Part shown: positions 37,820 to 46,772 of the stretch, piece after piece
Position numbering within the stretch: the stretch's first letter is position 1
Layout of the letters: every line of letters starts with the position of its first letter
Assembly: GCF_002119685.1 (NCBI RefSeq)
Contig: NZ_CP021108.1
Span: 310,001-374,000 of the forward strand
Direction: 5' to 3'
Length of the DNA stretch: 64,000 nt
DNA from: Bordetella genomosp. 8
Lineage (GTDB): Bacteria; Pseudomonadota; Gammaproteobacteria; Burkholderiales; Burkholderiaceae_B
The notes under the pieces: generated by a model
Databases searched by the model: none
Told to the model about the DNA's origin: nothing
What the model saw: only the letters and a program-made list of their open reading frames with translations
Position numbers and translations under genes: made by a program

Positions 37820-39521
37820 ACCTACCCGCACGGACGATGTGCTGGCCGATCCCATCGGCATGGAAGTCTTCTGCAACCGGCTGCTGTCGATCACGGAAGA
37901 CATGAACAACACGCTGGTGCGCGCGTCGTTCTCCACCAACATCAAGGAGCGCAAGGACTGCTCGGTGGCGCTCTTTGACGCACTGGGCCGGCTGGTGGCC
38001 CAGGGCACGCAGATTCCCCTGCACCTGGGGTCGCTGAACGGCGCCATGCAGGCCATCCTGGAACGCCATCCCGTCGACACCATCCAGGAAGGCGACATCT
38101 TCATCTGCAACGATCCCTACCTGGCCAACGGCAGCCACCTGCCCGACATCAACATCGTCACGCCGGTGTTCTGGGAAGGGACCTTGCGCTTCTTCGCGGC
38201 CAACATCGCCCACCATTCCGACGTCGGCGGGCCGGTGCCCGGCTCCATCGCCGGCGGCTTGAATTCCATCTTCGCCGAAGGCATCCGCATCCCGGTCACC
38301 CGCATCGCGCGCGCCGGCCAGATGGACGAGGACCTGCTCAACCTGATCTGCGCCAACACGCGCGACCCGGAAGAACGCCTGCTGGACCTGCGCGTGCAGA
38401 TGGCCACCAACCGGCGCGGCGCCGCGGCCATGCAGGGCCTGATCCGGCAGATGGGGCTGCAAGCCGTGCTGGACTCCGTGGACGACGTGATCCGCTACAC
38501 CCGCCGCCGCCTGCTGAACCGCATCGCCGAGCTCAAGCAGGGCAGCTATACCTTCCAGTCCGACCTGGACGACGATGGGCTGGGCGGCGATCCCGTACGC
38601 ATCCAGGTGACGCTGACGGTGCATCCGGACCGCCTGCATTTCGATTTCACCGGTTCGGGGCGGCAGGCGCGCGGCGCCATGAACCTGCCCGTGAATGCGC
38701 TGCGCGCCTCGGTGTACTACGCGGTCAAGGCGCTGCTGGATCCGGAGATCGCCCCCAACGCGGGGCTGTTCGAACCGATCGACATCCATGCGCCGCTGGG
38801 CACCATCACCAATCCGGAGCATCCCGCGGCCGTGGGTGCGCGGTCGATTACTGCGCAGAAGGTCGCCGGCGCGATATTCGGCGCCTTCCGCGGCCTGCTG
38901 CCGCCGGAGAAAATCATGGCCTCGGGCAACGACTGCTGCCCGGCCATCGTGTTTTCCGGCAAGTGGTCGACGCGGCCCGGCCAGTTCGTCTACCTGGAAA
39001 CGCTGGGCGGCGGCGCGGGCGCGCGCCACGATAGCGATGGCATGGATGCCGTGCACGTGCACATGACCAACACGTCCAACCTGCCGGTGGAGGCCCTGGA
39101 AAACGAGTATCCGCTGCTGATGGACGAGTACGCGATGATCGCCGATTCGGGCGGCGCGGGCCGTACGCGCGGCGGGCTGGCCATCGCCAAGCAGATCAGC
39201 GCGCTGGTGCCGGGGATCGTATTCTCCGCGCGGTCGGACAGCCATACGGTCGGCGTGGCGACCGGGGTGGACGGCGGCCTGGAAGGGCGCCGCGCGCGGC
39301 TGGTGCGCAATCACGGCACCGACAGGCAGGAAGAGCTGTTTTCCAAGACGGCGAACATCGTGCTGGACGCTGGCGAAAGCGTGCGCATCGAAACGCCCGG
39401 GGGCGGTGGCTATGGCGCTCCCGGGCTGCGCACGCCCGAGCGCCTGCGGCGGGACCTGCTGGACGGCAAGATCAGCGAGTCCGCGGCGCGCGATGTCTAT
39501 GGGGCCGGCAAGCTCGCTTGA
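37812..39521 (+). CDS. hyuB: Hydantoinase/oxoprolinase B subunit (N-methylhydantoinase B)
   Basis: A 569-residue partner of HyuA. The opening DPIGMEVFCNRLLSITEDMN, then STNIKERKDCSVALFDALGR, GDIFICNDPYLANGSHLPDI and the C-terminal ETPGGGGYGAPGLR, are the standard HyuB blocks. The two subunits form one cytoplasmic complex. The start ATG 37812 lies inside the hyuA stop region, so translation is coupled. This completes the operon Bug receptor-hyuA-hyuB, which is likely activated by the divergent LysR protein. Confidence 0.94.
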   Translation: MAEPTRTDDVLADPIGMEVFCNRLLSITEDMNNTLVRASFSTNIKERKDCSVALFDALGRLVAQGTQIPLHLGSLNGAMQAILERHPVDTIQEGDIFICNDPYLANGSHLPDINIVTPVFWEGTLRFFAANIAHHSDVGGPVPGSIAGGLNSIFAEGIRIPVTRIARAGQMDEDLLNLICANTRDPEERLLDLRVQMATNRRGAAAMQGLIRQMGLQAVLDSVDDVIRYTRRRLLNRIAELKQGSYTFQSDLDDDGLGGDPVRIQVTLTVHPDRLHFDFTGSGRQARGAMNLPVNALRASVYYAVKALLDPEIAPNAGLFEPIDIHAPLGTITNPEHPAAVGARSITAQKVAGAIFGAFRGLLPPEKIMASGNDCCPAIVFSGKWSTRPGQFVYLETLGGGAGARHDSDGMDAVHVHMTNTSNLPVEALENEYPLLMDEYAMIADSGGAGRTRGGLAIAKQISALVPGIVFSARSDSHTVGVATGVDGGLEGRRARLVRNHGTDRQEELFSKTANIVLDAGESVRIETPGGGGYGAPGLRTPERLRRDLLDGKISESAARDVYGAGKLA

Positions 39522-39663
39522 GCGTGCCTTCCATGGGGCGGGCGTCGGCGCCCGGGACAGGCGTACCCATGGTCGCCGCGCGGCGGTTGCGACGGGAGCG
39601 GCGCGTGCGCTAGCCTAGGCCGATTGGCCGCCGCCAGCGCGGCCTCCGTCTGGAGATCGCCTC

Positions 39664-40515
39664 ATGTCGACTGCTACGCACGCTTCCCCCGTCTGGTTCA
39701 TCACCGGCTGCTCCACCGGCTTCGGCCGCGCCCTGGCACAGGCCGTCATCGCGCGCGGCTGGCCGGTGGTGGCGACCGCCCGCGATGCGGCGCGCCTTGA
39801 CGATCTGGTGCGGCAGGCGCCTGATCGCGTCCTGGCCGTCGCGCTGGATGTGACCGACAGCGCCGCCATCGACGCGGCGGTGCGCGCGGCGCTGGAACGT
39901 TTCGGCCGCATCGACGTGCTGGTCAATAACGCGGGCTACGGCTATCAATCCACGGTCGAAGAGGGCGTGGAGGCCGAGATCCGCGCTCAGTTCGACGCCA
40001 ATGTCTTCGGCCTGTTCGCCATGACCCGCGCGGTGCTGCCAGGCATGCGCGAGCGGCGGCGCGGACACGTGATCAATATCACCTCCGTCGCGGGCCTCGT
40101 GGGCTTCCCGAGCTCGGGCTACTACGCCGCATCCAAGCATGCGGTGGAAGGCTTTTCCGACGCGCTGGCGGCGGAGGTCGCCCACCTGGGCATACAGGTC
40201 ACCTGCGTGGAGCCAGGCCCCTTCCGCACCGATTGGGCCGGGCGGTCGCTGCGGCAGACGCCGACGCGGATCGCGGACTACGCCGACAGCGCGGCCAAAC
40301 GGATGGAGAGCACGCGGCAGAACAGCGGCAAGCAGATCGGCGACCCGGACCGCGCCGCGCAGGCCATGATCCATATCACCGAAATCGACACCGCGCCGCG
40401 CCATCTGGTCCTGGGCGCATTCGGGGTGAAGGCCGTGACGGACAAGCTCAGGGAACGGCTGGCGCAGATCGAGCAGTGGCGGGATGCGGCGCTGGCCGCG
40501 GATTTCCCCGAGTAG
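39664..40515 (+). CDS. Classical short-chain dehydrogenase/reductase
   Basis: A 283-residue SDR. The cofactor loop is FITGCSTGFGRALAQ (about residues 12-26), VLVNNAGYGYQ follows, the Ser of NITSVAG is in place, and the catalytic YAASK has Tyr at about 154 and Lys at 158. ARD after the second strand favours NADP. A C-terminal extension with GDPDRAAQAMIHITE is typical of the 'oxidoreductase, SDR family' members related to retinol/17-beta-type enzymes. It is separated by about 140 bases from hyuB and may be independent. The substrate is unknown. Contrast it with the SDR at 11139, which lacks YxxxK. Confidence 0.9.
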   Translation: MSTATHASPVWFITGCSTGFGRALAQAVIARGWPVVATARDAARLDDLVRQAPDRVLAVALDVTDSAAIDAAVRAALERFGRIDVLVNNAGYGYQSTVEEGVEAEIRAQFDANVFGLFAMTRAVLPGMRERRRGHVINITSVAGLVGFPSSGYYAASKHAVEGFSDALAAEVAHLGIQVTCVEPGPFRTDWAGRSLRQTPTRIADYADSAAKRMESTRQNSGKQIGDPDRAAQAMIHITEIDTAPRHLVLGAFGVKAVTDKLRERLAQIEQWRDAALAADFPE

Positions 40516-40533
40516 GGCCAGGCCGGCCGGGCC

Positions 40534-40863
40534 TCAGTCCACGATGAACAAGGTGGCGCCCGCCGCCGTCGAAGACCGGTGCGCTTCGGCGCCATCCGCC
40601 ACCTGATAGCTCATGCCCGGCCGAAGGGTGAAGGTCCGCCCATCTTCGAGTTCGGTATGCAGTTCGCCGGACAGGCACAACAGGATGTGTCCCTTGCTGC
40701 ACCAATGATCGGCCAGGTATCCCGCCGTGTATTCGACCATCCTGACCCGGATGTCGTCGAACTGCCGCGTGCGCCACAGCGCCTTGCCGGTCACGCCGGC
40801 ATGCTCGGTCGTTTCGACGGTCGACCAATCGGTCGTGCCAAAGGGGATGTCGGAAAGCTGCAT
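40534..40863 (-). CDS. Small cupin (DHCW-motif cupin fold protein)
   Basis: A 109-residue single-domain cupin. The barrel carries LADHWCSKGHILLCLSGELH, matching the family named for its Asp-His-Cys-Trp-type motif, and the second half FTLRPGMSYQVADGAEAHRS. His and Cys residues here could bind a metal. The function is unknown in the family. ATG 40863 begins MQLSDIPFGTTDW, the normal family start. It is convergent with the SDR gene and 70 bases from the end of the large unassigned gene, in the same direction as it. Confidence 0.85.
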   Translation of the reverse strand: MQLSDIPFGTTDWSTVETTEHAGVTGKALWRTRQFDDIRVRMVEYTAGYLADHWCSKGHILLCLSGELHTELEDGRTFTLRPGMSYQVADGAEAHRSSTAAGATLFIVD

Positions 40864-40935
40864 GGTGGAATGTCGCCAAGGTCCGCGCACGGCGCGCGTG
40901 TCTGCGTGACATTGTAGAGCTGCCAGCCGCGGGCC

Positions 40936-43872
40936 TTATCGCGGCGGCTGGCGCTTGACCAGCCTGTAGCGCAGGTCCACCGTTTCCCGCAGCCCGTGCA
41001 TGCGGCCTTGCGCGTCCATGGCCAGCACGAAACACGCCGTGATGAAGCTGCGCGACGGATCCAGGGCGCTCTCGTCCGGTCGCGGCAGGCTCGCGCTTCC
41101 GCGCCAGGTCAGGAATACGTCCACGCTGTACTCGCCGTTCGCCTCGCGCCGCACGCGATATTCCGTGGCGGCGGGCGGAGACGACGGAAACTGGGCGCGC
41201 GTACCGTCCGGCAAGTGCAAGGGCAGGCGTTCCGGCGCCGCCGCCATCGCGGCCATGTAAGCGTCCGCGACGCCACCATGCAGGCAGCGCAGCAGCGCCC
41301 CCATGGCGCTGCCGGCCAGCTCCCGCAAGGCATGCAGGGCCGCGCCCATCGCGGCCAGCCTGGCATCCTTGTCCAGGCGTACGGCAAAGCCGGGGCTGCA
41401 TATCGTTTCGCCTCGCGCATTCACGCCTTCCACCGCCAGGGCCATGCCGGGACCGTCCAGTATGTCGCGCGCGAAACGATCGTCCACCAGGAACCAGGTG
41501 GACGTGCCGTCGCCGGCGTATAGCTGAATCGAACGGGTGTCATGCCTACCGCCACCGTCGCTGCGTTCGACGCGCTGGCCATGTGCCGCGTGCCCGCCAT
41601 CGCCGGCCTGCCCAAACGCCGCCTGCAACCGCGCTTCCAGCGCCGCATGCATCGCGCGGCTGACGCAGGGCCGGGCGATGCGGCCCTGCGCGTCCCACTC
41701 CACGCCATACTCGCCCGCCAGCACCGCGCGCAGGGCACGTGCGTCGATGCCCACGGCGGCGTGGGGTCCATGACCGCCCGCTTCGTCCGTGCGGCCACCT
41801 CCCGTCTCGTCCCTGCCCTGGACGGCGTCATGCAGATGATTGCCCAGCCTGGCCGCGATGGTCAGCCGCGCGGCGCACCGGTCCAGCCGTACCGCCTCGT
41901 CGCGCGGCTGGCGGGAGATCCAGTCCGCCAGTGCGAACAGGGGTTCGAGCAAGGTTTCGCCCGCGAGCCCGGATCGTGCCACCGCCTCGCGTACGGCCGC
42001 GCCAGGCCAGGCGGGATGCGTGCGCGCAATCCGTGCCACCGCCCGTTGCACGATGCCAGCGGTCATCGCATCGTTCGCGTCCGCGGAAGTCTCCGCCCCC
42101 ATGGCCAGCAGGCGCTCGTTCAACCGCACCAGGATGTCGCCAAGGTCGCGCAATCTGGCGCAGGTATCGCCGGCGCCGCCGTCCGCATCCGCCAGCGTCG
42201 CCAGCAGCGCGTCCATCGCGCGATCCGCGCGCGCAGGGATTCCGGACCGCAGCGTGATGGCCGCCTTCAACGCATTCTTGCCCGGCAGCGTGCCGTAGCC
42301 CGACAGGATGGGCAAGGCCTGGCGCAGTTGGCCCAGTTCCGCGTCCGACAGCCCGCGCAGTGCGCCGGCGTCGTCCTGATGGCGCCCGTCCGGCAGCATG
42401 GCGCACACGCCGGCCAGCACGTGGCGCAGCGAGTCTTCCAGCGACGCGGGCATCGCGATGTTGAAGGCCTCCAGCGTCGCGCCGAGTTCGCGCAGGGCGC
42501 CAGCCAGCGCGCCCAGGCGGTGGATCGCCACGGGCCGGTCGCGCAAGGCGATGGCCTCGTGCAGCGCGGCCAGCGCGGCATGCGCGGATCGCATGTCGGC
42601 GGCGAGCATATCGGCCTGCACGGAATCGATCAGCGCGGTGACGGACGCATCCGTGGCGGCTGCGCCGCTGGCGACGGCCAGCGACGACTTGATGGACGAC
42701 AGCTCGCGCGCCGGCAATGCCCGCAAACCCTGGCCGCGCCAGCTTTCGGGCAAGTGGCGCAGTACCTGCAGCAGGACGTCGGTGCGGACGCTGGCGCGCA
42801 GCAGGTTGGCGTTGTGCAGCTTGCCGGTCAGCACGATGGCGGCATTGTCCAGCTGCGTGTACACGGACCGCATGGCGTCGCCCAGGCGGCCGGGATCGAC
42901 GACGTGTTCGACCATGCGCGCGGTGCGCGCTGCCACCATGCGCTTGCGGCCGTCGAGCTGCAATTGCAGGGCCTCGCGCCAGCTCGTGAGCGCACTGCCT
43001 TCGCATGCCTGGATGAAGGCGAGCGCCGCGCGCATGCAAGGCGCCTCGGCGCCGTGGCGCTCGTCCCGCGCCGACAGGTCGGGCCAGGCCTGCGCGGCGA
43101 GCTGTCCCAGTTCGTCATCCGACAGCAGGTCCAGCGTGTACGACAGGATACGCGCGGGAGGCCGCGAGGCCGAAGACAGCCAAAGCCCTATCCCATGCAA
43201 CTGTTCCAAGGTGGCGCGTACCCTGTCGGCGGCGTCGGCGGTCTGTTCCTGTATGACCAGCAGTCGTCCGATCAGGGGCGTGGCCATGCGTTCGGCCAGC
43301 GTGTCGGCCACCGCCTGTTCCAGCGCATCCAGCAGGTGGTTGGCGATGCCGCGCAGCTTGCCGTTCTGGCGTTCTGCCAGCTCGCGCGTCACCGGTCGCG
43401 GCGCGGTCAGGTCGTTGTACAGCTGGGACAGTTCTTCGGGCTGTTCGATCGTGGAAAGACAGCGCCGCAATATCGCCATCACCACGGCTTGCGCGAGCTC
43501 ATGGCCTTGCGGCCGGGCGGCCACGCAGGCCGCGCCCAGCAGCCGGGCGCCGTGCGTGGGCCGCAGCTCGTCGATCTCGCGCCGCTTCCACTCGTCGATG
43601 AAGCGGTGCATGGATGCGGCGAGCCGCACTTGCGCGCGCTCCGCCTGCATGGCGGCGCGATGCTTCTTGCTGGCCAGGAAGTACCGTATGGTGTATGTCA
43701 GCGCGTTGCCGCCGGCGTGCCGGGGCGGGCCGGCGTGGCACGCATGCGATGCGCGCCGCTGTCCGTTCGCACGGACGCGAGCTGGCAGGGTCGCGGCATG
43801 GCGGGCGGTGTCGATTGGCGCGGGTGGCGTGGGGCGTTCGGGCAGCGTGTGGCTGCAACCGGGCAAGGACAT
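40936..43872 (-). CDS. Large unassigned protein (978 residues)
   Basis: I do not recognise this protein. It is predicted to be largely helical, with no signal peptide and no membrane segments. The first 55 residues are Pro/Arg/His-rich and nearly free of acidic residues. From about residue 60 (YFLASKKHRAAMQAERAQVR) it becomes ordinary helical protein with many Ala/Leu/Arg heptad-like stretches. A C-terminal region (RDILDGPGMALAVEG and later DPSRSFITACFVLAMDAQG) looks like a separate beta-containing domain. An insert at about 690-775 is rich in Gly/Asp/His. Codon use matches its neighbours. It stands alone, without an operon partner. The start is uncertain, and a later Met near residue 88 (MHRFIDEWKRREIDE) is possible. 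It could be a secreted effector or a cytoplasmic scaffold, but neither is supported. Confidence 0.7.
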   Translation of the reverse strand: MSLPGCSHTLPERPTPPAPIDTARHAATLPARVRANGQRRASHACHAGPPRHAGGNALTYTIRYFLASKKHRAAMQAERAQVRLAASMHRFIDEWKRREIDELRPTHGARLLGAACVAARPQGHELAQAVVMAILRRCLSTIEQPEELSQLYNDLTAPRPVTRELAERQNGKLRGIANHLLDALEQAVADTLAERMATPLIGRLLVIQEQTADAADRVRATLEQLHGIGLWLSSASRPPARILSYTLDLLSDDELGQLAAQAWPDLSARDERHGAEAPCMRAALAFIQACEGSALTSWREALQLQLDGRKRMVAARTARMVEHVVDPGRLGDAMRSVYTQLDNAAIVLTGKLHNANLLRASVRTDVLLQVLRHLPESWRGQGLRALPARELSSIKSSLAVASGAAATDASVTALIDSVQADMLAADMRSAHAALAALHEAIALRDRPVAIHRLGALAGALRELGATLEAFNIAMPASLEDSLRHVLAGVCAMLPDGRHQDDAGALRGLSDAELGQLRQALPILSGYGTLPGKNALKAAITLRSGIPARADRAMDALLATLADADGGAGDTCARLRDLGDILVRLNERLLAMGAETSADANDAMTAGIVQRAVARIARTHPAWPGAAVREAVARSGLAGETLLEPLFALADWISRQPRDEAVRLDRCAARLTIAARLGNHLHDAVQGRDETGGGRTDEAGGHGPHAAVGIDARALRAVLAGEYGVEWDAQGRIARPCVSRAMHAALEARLQAAFGQAGDGGHAAHGQRVERSDGGGRHDTRSIQLYAGDGTSTWFLVDDRFARDILDGPGMALAVEGVNARGETICSPGFAVRLDKDARLAAMGAALHALRELAGSAMGALLRCLHGGVADAYMAAMAAAPERLPLHLPDGTRAQFPSSPPAATEYRVRREANGEYSVDVFLTWRGSASLPRPDESALDPSRSFITACFVLAMDAQGRMHGLRETVDLRYRLVKRQPPR

Positions 43873-44005
43873 GGGTGCGGCTCCGCATGCTTGGGCGACG
43901 TGGATAGGTGTCGCCGCGCTGGCGGGTGTTCCGGCACGTTTTCCAGTGATGTTCCCCCCGCATGCACCCCCACACGCCTGAGGTTCATGCAGGCGTCGTG
44001 ACGGC

Positions 44006-45577
44006 TCAATGCGCGTCGGCCGACGGCGCCTTGGGCGGCTGCACCTTGCGCATCAAGGGCACCAGGGCGGTGGCGAAGATGAAGCACACCATGATCGCCA
44101 GGAACGCGTCCGAATAGGCCAGCGTCTGCGCCTCCCGGTACGCCAGGGACCACAGGCGGCTCAGCCCCGCGGTCGCCGGATCGATCGCCCAGTCGGTGGC
44201 CTGCGCCGTCATGCGGGCCAAGGCGTCGTTCATGGCTTCGTTGGTGATGTTGAGGTGCTCGGCCATGCGGTAGAAATGCAGATTGGTGCGGTCGTTCAAT
44301 ATCGTCGCGCACACGGCGATGCCGATGGCGCCGCCCAGGTTGCGCATCAGGTTGAACAGGCCCGATGCCAGCTTCAGCCGCGCGGGCGGCAGGCTGCCCA
44401 GCGTCAAGGTAACGGTGGGCGCCACCGCGAACTGCTGCGCCGCGCCGCGGAAGGCCTGCGGCAGCAGCAGTTCGGCGGAGCCCCAGTCATGCGTGATGGG
44501 CATGAAATTCCACATGGAAAACGCAAAGCAGGCCAGTCCCGCCATCAGCAGCCAGCGCAGGTCGACGCGGTTGGCCAGCATCGTGTAGAGCGGGATCGAC
44601 AGGATCTGGAAAACCCCGGTCGAAAAGATGGCCGTGCCGATCTGCAGCGCGCTGTAGCCCCGCACATGGCCCAGGAACAGCGGCGTCAGGTAGATGGTGG
44701 CGAAGATGCCCACGCCGGTGGTGAACGAGAACACGCAGCCCAGGGCGAAATTGCGGTCCTTCAAGGCCCGCAGGTCGACGATGGGCTGCGCATAGGTCAG
44801 CGAACGCCAGATGAAGGCGACGCCGGCCAGGCCCGATATCCATGCCGTGGTCAGGATGGTCGTATCGTCCAGCCAGTCCCAGCGCGGGCCTTCTTCCAGC
44901 GTGTATTCCAGGCAGCCCAGGGATAAGGCCAGCAGGACGATGCCGGGATAGTCCGCGCCGCGCAGCAGCGACGGCTCCGGCCGGTCGATGCGCACGAACA
45001 GCGGCACCATGACGGTCACGAAGATGCCCGGCACCAGGTTCACGAAGAACAGCCAATGCCACGAGTAATTGTCCGTGATCCAGCCGCCCACGGTCGGTCC
45101 CAGCGTGGGCGCGAGCGAGGCGAGCCCGCCCACCGTCGCGGCGGCCAGCACGCGTTGCGGCCCGGCGAAGAATGCGAATGCCGTGGTGAATACCAGCGGG
45201 ATCATCGATCCGCCCAGGAAGCCCTGCAGCGCCCGGAACGCGATCATGCTCTGGATGTTCCAGGCCCAGCCGCACAGCAGGCTGGCCACGGTGAACCCGG
45301 CGGCCGACGCCGCGAACAGCCAGCGCGTCGACATGACGCGCGCCAGCCAGCCGGACAGCGGGATGACGATGATCTCGGCGATCAGGTAGGCGGTCTGCAC
45401 CCATACCGTTTCGTCGACGCCCGCCGACAGTCCGCCGCCGATGTCCTTCAGCGATGCCGATACGATCTGGATGTCGAGCAGCGCGATGAACATGCCCACG
45501 CACATGGTCGAAAAGGCGAAGACCTTTTCGACGACCGACATATCCGCGGGCGAGCGCAGCGCGCCGGCGGTGCTCAC
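44006..45577 (-). CDS. emrB: DHA2-family multidrug efflux MFS permease (EmrB)
   Basis: A 523-residue inner-membrane transporter with about 14 helices. Family marks include CVGMFIALLDIQIVSASLKD (helix 1, motif D1), the motif A region SGWLARVMSTRWLF, and motif C in GLASLAPTLGPTVGGWITD. It would export drugs or fatty-acid-like toxicants by proton antiport, with EmrA bridging the periplasm. I chose GTG 45577, which overlaps the emrA stop as GTGA. An internal ATG at 45541 is possible. No outer-membrane TolC-like gene is adjacent. It is part of the hxlR-emrA-emrB unit. Confidence 0.92.
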   Translation of the reverse strand: MSTAGALRSPADMSVVEKVFAFSTMCVGMFIALLDIQIVSASLKDIGGGLSAGVDETVWVQTAYLIAEIIVIPLSGWLARVMSTRWLFAASAAGFTVASLLCGWAWNIQSMIAFRALQGFLGGSMIPLVFTTAFAFFAGPQRVLAAATVGGLASLAPTLGPTVGGWITDNYSWHWLFFVNLVPGIFVTVMVPLFVRIDRPEPSLLRGADYPGIVLLALSLGCLEYTLEEGPRWDWLDDTTILTTAWISGLAGVAFIWRSLTYAQPIVDLRALKDRNFALGCVFSFTTGVGIFATIYLTPLFLGHVRGYSALQIGTAIFSTGVFQILSIPLYTMLANRVDLRWLLMAGLACFAFSMWNFMPITHDWGSAELLLPQAFRGAAQQFAVAPTVTLTLGSLPPARLKLASGLFNLMRNLGGAIGIAVCATILNDRTNLHFYRMAEHLNITNEAMNDALARMTAQATDWAIDPATAGLSRLWSLAYREAQTLAYSDAFLAIMVCFIFATALVPLMRKVQPPKAPSADAH

Positions 45578-46677
45578 GGCTGCGTCCGTTCGTCGACTTC
45601 CGCCCGCACCGACAGCCCGGGCCGCAGCAGGCCGAGCCGCGCGTCCGCGTCGTCCAGCACGATGCGCACGGGCACGCGCTGCACGATCTTGGTGAAGTTG
45701 CCCGTGGCGTTCTCCGGTGGCAGCACGCTGAACTGTGCGCCCGTGGCCGGCGCCAGGCTGGCCACCTTGCCATGGAAGACGCGGTCGGGCACGACGTCCG
45801 CCACGATGGAGACGCGCTGTCCGGGCGCCATCCGGGCCAGCTGGCTTTCCTTGAAGTTCGCGTCCACCCACAGCCCGGCAGCCGGCACCAGCGACAGCAA
45901 CTGCATGCCGGCCGGCGCGTAGGCGCCCTGGCGGGCCCGGCGATTCCCCACCGTCCCGTCCACCGGCGCACGCACCTCGGTATAGCCCAGGTTCAGCCGG
46001 GCCTGCTCCCGATCCGCGACCGCTTGCGCCAGCGCGGCGCGTGCCTGGCCTTTGCGCGTATCGATGACGTCCAGTTCGCGCTCCGCCGCGACCAGCGCGG
46101 CCTCGGCTTTCTGCTGATTGGCCGCCGCCTGCTTGTAGTCGGCATCCGCCTTCTGCCAACTCTGCACCGAGGCGGCCGCGCTGGTCGACAGGGTTTTGTA
46201 GCGGGCCTGGTCCTGGCGCGCGCGCACGGTTTCGGCCGCGGCGGCGGCGACGCTGGCGCGCGCCTGCAGGATCATGGCTTCCTGCAGGCGGCGGTTGGCA
46301 TCCAGGTTGGCCAGCAGCGCCTGCTCGGCCGCCACGTTGCCGTCGGCTTTTTCCAGGGCCGCCCGATAGTCCCGGTCGTCCAGCCGGACCAGCAGGTCGC
46401 CGGCGCGCACGGATTGGTTGTCGCCCGCCGCGACCTGGGCGATGTATCCCGGCACCTTGGCGCCCAGTACCGTGATGTCACCGCCCACGTAGGCGTCGTC
46501 GGTTTCCTGGATATAGCGGCCTTCGGTCCACCAGTGGTATCCGTACCAGGCGGCGCCCACCACCGCCAGCACGGCCACGGTCAGGTAGAACCCCCGCCGG
46601 CCGCCCTTGCGAGCGGCGGGCAGGGTGGAAACGGGGGCAACAGGAGGCGCGGCCGCGCCGGCGGTGGGGGTGGACAT
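45574..46677 (-). CDS. emrA: HlyD-family membrane fusion protein (EmrA)
   Basis: A 367-residue periplasmic adaptor. A short cytoplasmic N-terminus is followed by one membrane helix (FYLTVAVLAVVGAAWYGYHW). The lipoyl-like half QETDDAYVGGDITVLGAKVP and its partner YTEVRAPVDGTVGNRRARQG flank a long coiled-coil hairpin (about residues 110-215). The beta-barrel domain contains LWVDANFKESQLARM. It couples EmrB to an outer-membrane channel. The start ATG 46677 is followed by a Pro/Ala-rich tail. The upstream gap from hxlR contains the 10-11-bp repeat array at 46697-46759. Confidence 0.93.
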   Translation of the reverse strand: MSTPTAGAAAPPVAPVSTLPAARKGGRRGFYLTVAVLAVVGAAWYGYHWWTEGRYIQETDDAYVGGDITVLGAKVPGYIAQVAAGDNQSVRAGDLLVRLDDRDYRAALEKADGNVAAEQALLANLDANRRLQEAMILQARASVAAAAAETVRARQDQARYKTLSTSAAASVQSWQKADADYKQAAANQQKAEAALVAAERELDVIDTRKGQARAALAQAVADREQARLNLGYTEVRAPVDGTVGNRRARQGAYAPAGMQLLSLVPAAGLWVDANFKESQLARMAPGQRVSIVADVVPDRVFHGKVASLAPATGAQFSVLPPENATGNFTKIVQRVPVRIVLDDADARLGLLRPGLSVRAEVDERTQP

Positions 46678-46696
46678 GACGATCTCTGCGTGACTT

Positions 46697-46759
46697 GCGA
46701 TGTGGCGCGACGCGGTTGCGATGCGGTTGCGACGTGGTTGTGATGGGGTGCGATGGGTT
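46697..46759. repeat. Degenerate 10-11-bp repeat array between hxlR and emrA
   Basis: Six successive units follow the pattern GCGAYGNGGTT: GCGATGTGGC, GCGACGCGGTT, GCGATGCGGTT, GCGACGTGGTT, GTGATGGGGT and GCGATGGGTT. The 10-11-base period matches one helical turn, so the same face is repeated. It lies just upstream of emrA. Confidence 0.75.
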
Positions 46760-46772
46760 CGGGCGGCTCTTC

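Noticed and set aside
41542..44001. Plus-strand 819-codon open frame opposite the 978-residue gene
   Set aside because: The product is Arg/Gln/Gly/His-rich and lacks hydrophobic periodicity, while the minus-strand product has ordinary helical protein composition. Treated as a shadow.
46697..46759. Possible CRISPR array
   Set aside because: The units are 10-11 bases and directly adjacent, with no spacers and no cas genes, so it is a simple degenerate tandem repeat.
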